Below are positions 24,079 to 32,177 of a stretch of 32,177 nucleotides of DNA, one piece after another. A program made the position numbers and the translations under genes. Position 1 is the first letter of the stretch; every line of letters begins with the position of its first letter. This stretch comes from Pseudomonadota bacterium (GTDB lineage: Bacteria; Pseudomonadota; Gammaproteobacteria; Burkholderiales; Burkholderiaceae), in contig JAJXUC010000025.1 of NCBI GenBank assembly GCA_021783435.1, positions 1-32,177 on the forward strand. Reading direction: 5' to 3'. The notes beneath the pieces were generated by a model, which did no database searches, was not told the DNA's origin, and saw nothing but the letters and a program-made list of their open reading frames with translations.

Positions 24079-25653
24079 ATGAGCCCCAACTCAAACCTGC
24101 ATACGCCCATCACCGGAGGAACTGGCCGCCTTCAATCGACAGCCCAGCGCACCCATCGAGGCCTGCGCCTGCTGCCTCTGGCGCTCTTGCTCGCCGCCGC
24201 CGCGATGTCCGGCTGCACCACGGTCGGACCGAATTTCAAGACTCCGCCCGCCCCCACCGTGGCAAGCTATACCCGCGCGCCACTGCCCGCGGGAACGGCC
24301 TCCGCCCCGGGCAGTATGGGCGCAGCGCAACGCTTCGGCGCCACGCAGGCCGTGGCGCCGGACTGGTGGCGGCAATTCGGTTCGGCCAGGCTGGACGACT
24401 TGGTTCAGCAGGCGCTGCGCAACAGCCCCACGCTGGCCGCAGCAGAGGCCACTCTGCGCCAGGCGCAGCAGACCTACGCCGCGCAAGCGGGCTCCACGCT
24501 CTACCCCACGGTCAACGGCAAGCTCGGCGTCAGCCGCAACGCCTTCAGTGGCTCGAGCTTTGGACAGAATACCGGCTCGACCAACATCTTCAACCTGTAC
24601 AACGCCAGCGTCGCGGTCAATTACAACCTCGACCTGTTCGGCGGCAACCGCCGCGCGCTCGAGGCGCTGGCGGCGCAGGCCGATTACCAGAGCTTCCAAC
24701 TCGCCGGCGCGCGCCTGACCCTGGCCGCGAACATCGCCGTCACGGCCTTCAGCCAAGCCCAGTTGGGCGCCCAGATCGAGGCGACCGAGGCCATTCTCAA
24801 GGCCCAGGAAAGCCAGCTGGACATTGCCCGCAAGCGCTTCGCCCTGGGCGCGGCCGCCAGGACCGATGTGCTGACCCTGCAAACCCAGGTGGAACAAACG
24901 CGCGCCAGCCTGCCGCCGCTGCGCAACAAGCAGGAGCAGGCCAACCATCTCCTGGCCGTGCTCATCGGCCAGGCTCCGGGAGCGGCCGACATCCCCCGCT
25001 TCACGCTGACCGACTTCGCGCTGCCCTCCGACCTGCCGATGGTCGTGCCCTCCGCGCTGGTGCGCCAGCGCCCCGACATCCAGGCTTCCACGGCGCTGCT
25101 GCATGCGGCCACGGCACAGTACGACGTGGCGGTGTCCAATCTTTATCCGCAGATCAACCTGAGCGCCAGTCTGGGCACCCAGGCCCTGACTCCCGGCGCC
25201 CTGTTCGGCCCGGGTTCGATCATCTGGAATCTGGCCGGGCAGCTTGCCCAGCCCTTGTTCAACGCCGGGCTGAAAGCTGGCGCCAACGCGGCCGAGGCCA
25301 GCCTGCAGGCCGCTGGCGCCAACTACCAGCAAACCGTGCTGCAAGCCTTGCGCAACGTGGCCGACGCGCTGCGGGCGCTGGACAACGATGCCCAGACCCT
25401 GCAGGCGCAGGCGGCCGCGGACACTTCGGCGCAGGAGTCGCTCAAGCTCGTCGAGCAGCAATACCAACTGGGCGCGGCCAGCTACTTGCAGCTGCTGACG
25501 GCGCAGCAGCAGGCGCAGCAGGCGCGCATCGGGCTGATCGCCGCGCAGGGACAGCGTCTGGCCGACAGTGCGGCGCTCTACCAGGCCATGGGCGGCGGTG
25601 TGCTGAACACGCACGGCACGCCGCCTGTCGCGCCCATGGCGGTGGCGCAGTGA
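24079..25653 (+). CDS. RND efflux outer-membrane factor (NodT-family lipoprotein)
   Basis: This protein of 524 residues forms the TolC-like exit duct of the pump. The signal segment LRLLPLALLLAAAAMSGC ends in a lipobox with Cys46, followed by TTVGPNFKTPPAPT, the standard start of mature NodT/OprM-type lipoproteins. DWWRQFGSARLDDLVQQAL and two long OEP helical repeats follow (about 100-300 and 310-505), including NLDLFGGNRRALEA and QPLFNAGLKAGANAAEA. The leader before the signal is longer than usual, and no clear ribosome binding site precedes ATG 24079. It opens the operon, and the adaptor and pump genes follow in the same direction. Confidence 0.93.
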   Translation: MSPNSNLHTPITGGTGRLQSTAQRTHRGLRLLPLALLLAAAAMSGCTTVGPNFKTPPAPTVASYTRAPLPAGTASAPGSMGAAQRFGATQAVAPDWWRQFGSARLDDLVQQALRNSPTLAAAEATLRQAQQTYAAQAGSTLYPTVNGKLGVSRNAFSGSSFGQNTGSTNIFNLYNASVAVNYNLDLFGGNRRALEALAAQADYQSFQLAGARLTLAANIAVTAFSQAQLGAQIEATEAILKAQESQLDIARKRFALGAAARTDVLTLQTQVEQTRASLPPLRNKQEQANHLLAVLIGQAPGAADIPRFTLTDFALPSDLPMVVPSALVRQRPDIQASTALLHAATAQYDVAVSNLYPQINLSASLGTQALTPGALFGPGSIIWNLAGQLAQPLFNAGLKAGANAAEASLQAAGANYQQTVLQALRNVADALRALDNDAQTLQAQAAADTSAQESLKLVEQQYQLGAASYLQLLTAQQQAQQARIGLIAAQGQRLADSAALYQAMGGGVLNTHGTPPVAPMAVAQ

Positions 25654-25691
25654 AACGGCGGCCTTGACGGCGCAGCAATTCAATTTCCACG

Positions 25692-25712
25692 CCGGCGCTG
25701 CACGGGCGCCGG
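25692..25712 (+). repeat. Hairpin in the outer-membrane factor-adaptor gap
   Basis: CCGGCGC (25692-25698) and GCGCCGG (25706-25712) form a 7-bp GC stem with a 7-base loop, 39 bp after the outer-membrane factor stop. No T-run follows, so it may modulate or stabilise the transcript and is unlikely to end it. Confidence 0.45.
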
Positions 25713-25757
25713 TTTGAACCGATTGACACAGACAAACCAGTTGGAACGGAGTTATCG

Positions 25758-26900
25758 ATGGCTAAAGGCACCACCAAGCGCATGATCATCATGCTCATCA
25801 TCGCCACCGTGCTCGTCGGCGGGGTGGTGTGGTTTCAGCACTTTAAGAAGACCATGATCGCCAAGGCGATCAAGGGCCAGTCCAATCCCCCGCAGACGGT
25901 GTCGACCATCGTGGCGCAGACGTCGACCTGGCAGCCGTCGATCGAAGCGCTGGGCAATCTGCGCGCCAGCGAACAAGCCAGCCTCAGCCCCGAAGTGAAT
26001 GGACTCGTCACGGCCATTCACTTCAAGTCCGGCGAGAAGGTCCGCGCCGGACAGCCTCTGGTGGAACTCAACCCCTCGCCGCTGCGCGCGCAACTGGCCC
26101 AGCTGCAGGCGCAAGCTGCGCTGGCCGAACTCAATCTCAAGCGCGATACGGCCCAGCTCGAGGTCCAGGCCATCAGCCAGGCCGTGGTGGACACCGACAC
26201 CGCCACGCTCAAGAGCATGCAGGCACAGGTCGCGGCGCAGAAGGCGCTGATCGCGCAAAAAACCATCTCCGCCCCGTTCTCCGGCCAGCTCGGCATCCGC
26301 CAGGTGAACCTCGGCCAGTATCTGGCTCCGGGCACGCCCGTGGTCACGCTGCAGAAACTCGATCCGATGGAAGTGGACTTCACCGTGCCGCAAAACCAGA
26401 TCGACCTGATCCATATCGGCATGAAGGCCGAACTCAAGACCAGCGCGGTTCCAGGCAAAACCTTTGCCGCCACGATCACCGCCGTCGAACCGCAGATTCA
26501 GACCACCACGCGCAACCTCATGGTGCGCGCGCGCGTGCCCAACCCGAAGAACGAGCTGCTGCCGGGCGTGTTCGCCACGGTCACCCTCAGCGAGGGCCAG
26601 CCGCACCAGTACGTCACCCTGCCCAACGCCGCCGTTACATACAACCCGTATGGCGCCACCGTCTACATCGTCAAGGACGAGGGCAAGGACCAGGCCGGCA
26701 AGCCCAAGCTGGTGGCCGAGCAGCGTTTCATCACCACCGGGCCGACGCGTGGCGACCAGGTGGCCGTGATCAAGGGTCTCAAGGCCGGAGAAACCGTGGT
26801 GACTTCGGGGCAGCTCAAGCTGCGCAATGGCTCGCTGATTCTGGTGAACAACAGTGTGCAGCCGAGCGACAGCGCCCATCCACAAGTGCCCAACTCCTGA
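25758..26900 (+). CDS. RND efflux periplasmic adaptor (membrane fusion protein)
   Basis: This protein of 380 residues has an N-terminal membrane anchor (MIIMLIIATVLVGGVVWF, 9-26). Barrel-sandwich halves follow: SPEVNGLVTAIHFKSGEKVR and ISAPFSGQLGIRQVNLGQYL flank an alpha-hairpin at about 108-170. Then come the beta-barrel (MEVDFTVPQNQIDLI) and the membrane-proximal domain (GLKAGETVVTSGQLKLRNG). It bridges pump and outer-membrane factor. ATG 25758 is preceded by a CGGAG sequence. It lacks the lipid-anchoring Cys found in MexA-like adaptors, so the anchor is a transmembrane helix. Confidence 0.94.
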   Translation: MAKGTTKRMIIMLIIATVLVGGVVWFQHFKKTMIAKAIKGQSNPPQTVSTIVAQTSTWQPSIEALGNLRASEQASLSPEVNGLVTAIHFKSGEKVRAGQPLVELNPSPLRAQLAQLQAQAALAELNLKRDTAQLEVQAISQAVVDTDTATLKSMQAQVAAQKALIAQKTISAPFSGQLGIRQVNLGQYLAPGTPVVTLQKLDPMEVDFTVPQNQIDLIHIGMKAELKTSAVPGKTFAATITAVEPQIQTTTRNLMVRARVPNPKNELLPGVFATVTLSEGQPHQYVTLPNAAVTYNPYGATVYIVKDEGKDQAGKPKLVAEQRFITTGPTRGDQVAVIKGLKAGETVVTSGQLKLRNGSLILVNNSVQPSDSAHPQVPNS

Positions 26901-26925
26901 ACGCCGCCCTCAACGGAAGCCGCGC

Positions 26926-29900
26926 ATGAACAAGAAATTCACCGACATCTTCATCGAGCGCCCGGTGCTGGCCACCGTGGTCAGCCTGGTGATCCTGGTG
27001 CTGGGCCTGCGCTCCATGGGCCTGCTGCCCGTGCTGCAGTATCCCTATACGCAGAACGCCGTGGTGACCATCACCACGGCCTATCCCGGGGCCGACGCCA
27101 ACCTGGTGGCCAGCTTCATCACCACGCCGCTGGAAAACGCCGTGGCGCAGGCCAACGGCATCGACTACATGACGTCCTCCAGCGTGCAGGGGATGAGCAC
27201 CATCACCGCCAACCTGCGCCTGAACTACGACCCGGACAAGGCGCTCACCGAGATCAACACCAAGGTGAACTCGGTGCTCAACCAACTGCCGCCGCAGTCG
27301 CAAAAGCCGGTGCTGTCGGTGAGCATCGGCCAGACCATCGACGCCATGTACATCGGCTTCTACAGCGATGTGCTCAAACCCAACCAGATCACCGACTACA
27401 TCATCCGTTCGGTGCAACCCAGACTGCAGGCCGTCGACGGCGTGCAGACCGCCGAGATCCTGGGCGCCAAGAACTTCGCCCTGCGCGCCTGGCTGAACCC
27501 GCAGAAGCTCGCTGCCTACGGGCTTACCGCGGCCGATGTGTACACGGCCCTCGCGGCGAACAACTACCTGGCCTCCACCGGCAACGCCAAGGGCCAGATG
27601 GTGCAGATCAATCTGGCGGCCAACACCGATCTGAAGTCGCTCGCCGGCTTCAAGAACATGATCGTGAAGACCGTCAACGGCCAGGTGGTGCGCCTGGACG
27701 ACGTGGCCAACGTCACGCTCGGCTCGGATGACTACGACAGCTCGGTGGCCTTCGACGGCAAGACCGCGGTGTACGTCGGCATTCAAGTGGCGCCGGCCGC
27801 GAATCTGCTCGACGTGATTGCGCGCGTGCGCAAGGCATTCCCCGAGGTGCAGTCGCAACTGCCGGCCGGGCTCAAGGGCGCCATCGTCTACGACTCGACC
27901 AAATTCGTCAATGCCTCCATCGACGAGGTGGTCAAGACCCTGCTGGAAGCCATTCTCATCGTCACCGCGGTGGTGTTCGTCTTCCTCGGTTCGCTGCGCT
28001 CGGTGATCATCCCGCTGGTGGCCATTCCGCTGTCCATCGTCGGCACTTTCACGGTCATGCTGGCGCTTGGCTACTCCATCAACCTGCTGACCCTGCTGGC
28101 CATCGTGCTGGCCATCGGCCTGGTCGTGGACGACGCCATCATCGTGGTGGAGAACGTCAGCCGTCACCTTGAGGAGGGCATGTCGCGTTTCGACGCTTCG
28201 GTGCGCGCCGCGCGCGAGTTGGCCAACCCCATCATCGCGATGACCATCGTGCTGATCGCGGTGTACGTGCCCATTGGTTTCATGGGCGGCCTCACCGGCG
28301 CGCTGTTCACCGAATTCGCCTTCACCCTGGTCGGCACGGTCACCATGTCGGCCATCATCGCGCTGACCCTGTCGCCGATGATGTGCTCGCGCCTGCTGAA
28401 GGCGCCCGACCCGCAGAGCCACAACTGGCAGGACCGCCTGGTGCTGTTCCTGGATCGCAGCTTCGACCGCCTGCACAAACGCTACGAGCGTACCCTGCAC
28501 GGCTCGCTGAACTACCTGCCGGTCACCGCAGTGATGGCGGTGATCATCCTCGGCTCCATCTACTACCTGTACTCGACCTCGATGTCCGAGCTGGCGCCGC
28601 AGGAGGACCAGGGCATCCTCATCTCGATTGCCTTCAACAACCCGACCGCCACCCTGGCGCAGCGCCAGCTGTCCGCCAACCAGGTGTACGACGTGTACAA
28701 GAGCTTTCCCGAGACCGATCACGTGTTCCAGCTCAACTCGCCCAGCCAGGTGATCGGGGGCATGGTGCTCAAACCCTGGGACGCGCGCAAGAAAACCGCC
28801 GCGCAGTTACAACCGGTGCTGCAAAGGGACCTGAGCCACATCGCCGGGTCCCAGATCGCGGTCTTCCAGCCGCCGCCGCTGCCGGGCGCGCGCGGCTTGC
28901 CCATCCAGTTCGTGCTCACCACGACCGAGCCCTTCTCCAAGCTCTACGAGGTGTCGCAGAAATTCCTGCAGGAAGCGCTCAAGAGCGGGCAATTCATCTT
29001 CCTGCAGTCGGACCTGCGCATCGACCTGCCGCAGACCCGCATCGAAATCGACCGCAACATGGCGGCCCAGCTGGGCCTGACCATGCAGGACATCGGCCAG
29101 GCCTTGTCGGCCATGCTGGGCGGCGGCTACGTCAACTTTTTCGAGCTCGACGGCCGTTCGTACAAGGTCATTCCGCAGGTGGAGCAGCGCTTCCGCCTCA
29201 ACCCGGACCAGCTCAAGCACTACTACCTGCGCACCGCAAGCGGCAGCATGGTGCCGCTGTCCACCGTGGTCCATCTCAAGACTACGGTGCAGCCCGAGAC
29301 CATCAACCACTTCCAGCAGCTGAACTCCGCCACCATCCAGGGCGTGGCCATGCCCTTCGTCGCGCAGGGCCAGGCCCTGAACGACCTCAAGCAGCTCGCG
29401 CAACGCACCCTGCCATCGGGCTACAGCTATGACTACGCCGGACCTTCGCGTCAGTTCGAGCAGGAATCCGGCGGTCTGGTGCTGACCTTCTTCTTCGCCC
29501 TGGTCATCATCTTCCTCGCCCTGGCCGCGCAGTTCGAGAGTTTCCGCGACCCCATCATCATCCTGGTTTCGGTGCCCATGGCGATCTCCGGCGCGCTGCT
29601 GTTCATCAACCTGGGCATCGGCCACGCCACGCTCAACATCTACACCGAGGTCGGACTGGTCACGCTCATCGGGTTGATCTCCAAGCACGGTATTCTGATC
29701 GTGGAGTTCGCCAACAACCTGCAGCGCGAGGGCCGCACCAAGCGCGATGCCATCGAGCACGCCGCCGGCATGCGCCTGCGCCCCATCCTGATGACCACGG
29801 CCGCCATGGTGCTCGGCGTCATGCCGCTCATCACCGCCAGCGGTGCCGGCGCGGTGAGCCGCTTCAACATGGGCCTGGTCATCGCCACCGGACTGTCCAT

Positions 29901-30051
29901 CGGCACGCTGTTCACTTTGTTCGTGGTGCCGGCCATGTACATGATGCTGGGCGCCGACCACAGCCACGAGGCTCGGGCCAGGGCTTTGCGCGAAGCCGAG
30001 GCGCTGGGGGCTTCCGGCGCGGTACCACACGCGAAACCGGCTGACAGTTAA
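26926..30051 (+). CDS. RND multidrug efflux pump, inner-membrane permease (HAE1 type)
   Basis: This protein of 1041 residues is the usual HAE1 length. It starts FTDIFIERPVLATVVSLVIL, has two large periplasmic loops and twelve expected helices. The proton-relay residues are present: adjacent Asp residues in GLVVDDAIIVVENVSRH in the fourth helix, and the Lys in GLISKHGILIVEFANN in the tenth. ATG 26926 follows GGAAG and is preferred to an in-frame start at 26854 that overlaps the adaptor gene. It exports toxic compounds using proton influx; the substrates cannot be read from the sequence. The C-terminus after the last helix is short and Ala-rich. Confidence 0.95.
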   Translation: MNKKFTDIFIERPVLATVVSLVILVLGLRSMGLLPVLQYPYTQNAVVTITTAYPGADANLVASFITTPLENAVAQANGIDYMTSSSVQGMSTITANLRLNYDPDKALTEINTKVNSVLNQLPPQSQKPVLSVSIGQTIDAMYIGFYSDVLKPNQITDYIIRSVQPRLQAVDGVQTAEILGAKNFALRAWLNPQKLAAYGLTAADVYTALAANNYLASTGNAKGQMVQINLAANTDLKSLAGFKNMIVKTVNGQVVRLDDVANVTLGSDDYDSSVAFDGKTAVYVGIQVAPAANLLDVIARVRKAFPEVQSQLPAGLKGAIVYDSTKFVNASIDEVVKTLLEAILIVTAVVFVFLGSLRSVIIPLVAIPLSIVGTFTVMLALGYSINLLTLLAIVLAIGLVVDDAIIVVENVSRHLEEGMSRFDASVRAARELANPIIAMTIVLIAVYVPIGFMGGLTGALFTEFAFTLVGTVTMSAIIALTLSPMMCSRLLKAPDPQSHNWQDRLVLFLDRSFDRLHKRYERTLHGSLNYLPVTAVMAVIILGSIYYLYSTSMSELAPQEDQGILISIAFNNPTATLAQRQLSANQVYDVYKSFPETDHVFQLNSPSQVIGGMVLKPWDARKKTAAQLQPVLQRDLSHIAGSQIAVFQPPPLPGARGLPIQFVLTTTEPFSKLYEVSQKFLQEALKSGQFIFLQSDLRIDLPQTRIEIDRNMAAQLGLTMQDIGQALSAMLGGGYVNFFELDGRSYKVIPQVEQRFRLNPDQLKHYYLRTASGSMVPLSTVVHLKTTVQPETINHFQQLNSATIQGVAMPFVAQGQALNDLKQLAQRTLPSGYSYDYAGPSRQFEQESGGLVLTFFFALVIIFLALAAQFESFRDPIIILVSVPMAISGALLFINLGIGHATLNIYTEVGLVTLIGLISKHGILIVEFANNLQREGRTKRDAIEHAAGMRLRPILMTTAAMVLGVMPLITASGAGAVSRFNMGLVIATGLSIGTLFTLFVVPAMYMMLGADHSHEARARALREAEALGASGAVPHAKPADS

Positions 30052-30073
30052 GCCTTGCCTGCCGCGCGTGCGC

Positions 30074-30102
30074 AAAGGCCGGCATTGCCGGCCTTTGTTT
30101 TT
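30074..30102 (+). terminator. Rho-independent terminator of the efflux operon
   Basis: A perfect 10-bp stem, AAAGGCCGGC/GCCGGCCTTT, with loop ATT is followed by GTTTTT, starting 22 bp after the pump stop. On the opposite strand the stem ends in TTT and may also help to end metH transcription. Confidence 0.88.
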
Positions 30103-30125
30103 CCTTGCGGCGGGAATCCGCCCCG

Positions 30126-32177
<2,052 letters not shown>

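Noticed and set aside
25723..25751. An internal promoter with TTGACA before the adaptor gene
   Set aside because: A good -35 box is seen at 25723-25728, but nothing resembling a -10 box lies at the proper distance.
26815..28722. A 635-codon minus-strand frame opposite the RND pump
   Set aside because: It is dominated by His, Asp, Gln and Val repeats caused by the antisense of membrane-protein codons; no motif.

Overview
The window looks like chromosome from a GC-rich betaproteobacterium of the Burkholderiales. A Thiomonas-like organism is my best guess, but it is only an inference: there is no rRNA gene here. The grounds are GC-rich codon use and an exopolysaccharide cluster of the EpsB/EpsE/EpsF/EpsG/EpsL type known from betaproteobacteria such as Methylobacillus.

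Region 1 (1-2171, + strand) is the tail of a putative phage-defence island. It holds the 3' part of a DUF1998-type gene (DrmB-like, with a Cys cluster) overlapping a single-HKD phospholipase-D-type gene (DrmC-like). This is how a DISARM operon ends, although the Dpd DNA-modification system ends similarly. About 150 bp downstream is a 24-nt sequence matching the 3' end of initiator tRNA-fMet (T-loop, acceptor strand, A72, CCA) without the rest of the tRNA. A perfect terminator palindrome follows. I read this as the right attachment site of an island integrated into a tRNA-fMet gene.

Region 2 (2199-21272, - strand) is an exopolysaccharide locus. In transcription order it encodes an EpsB-type undecaprenyl-phosphate sugar transferase, a GT2, a GT14-type branching transferase, a pyruvyl transferase, another GT2, a Wzx flippase, EpsL (outer-membrane barrel), EpsE (Wza-type export), EpsF (chain-length co-polymerase), an EpsG whose ATPase motifs are degenerate, a Wzy/O-antigen-ligase-type polymerase, a serine-acetyltransferase-like hexapeptide protein, a GT4, a GT2 and a WecG/TagA/CpsF transferase. 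Many genes overlap by a few bases, so this is probably one long operon. An uncharacterised secreted protein and a PAP2 phosphatase follow on the same strand. The predicted product is a Wzx/Wzy-made, branched polymer that is probably pyruvylated and acetylated. No exosortase is present, although EpsE/F/G/L relatives often sit beside one.

Region 3 (21273-24078) has long intergenic stretches around two - strand genes: a Sel1-repeat protein with a strong ribosome binding site, and a YgiD/DODA-type extradiol dioxygenase.

Region 4 (24079-30102, + strand) is a complete tripartite RND efflux operon (outer-membrane factor, periplasmic adaptor, inner-membrane pump) closed by a strong terminator.

Region 5 (30126-32177, - strand) is the C-terminal part of cobalamin-dependent methionine synthase MetH, cut by the window edge.
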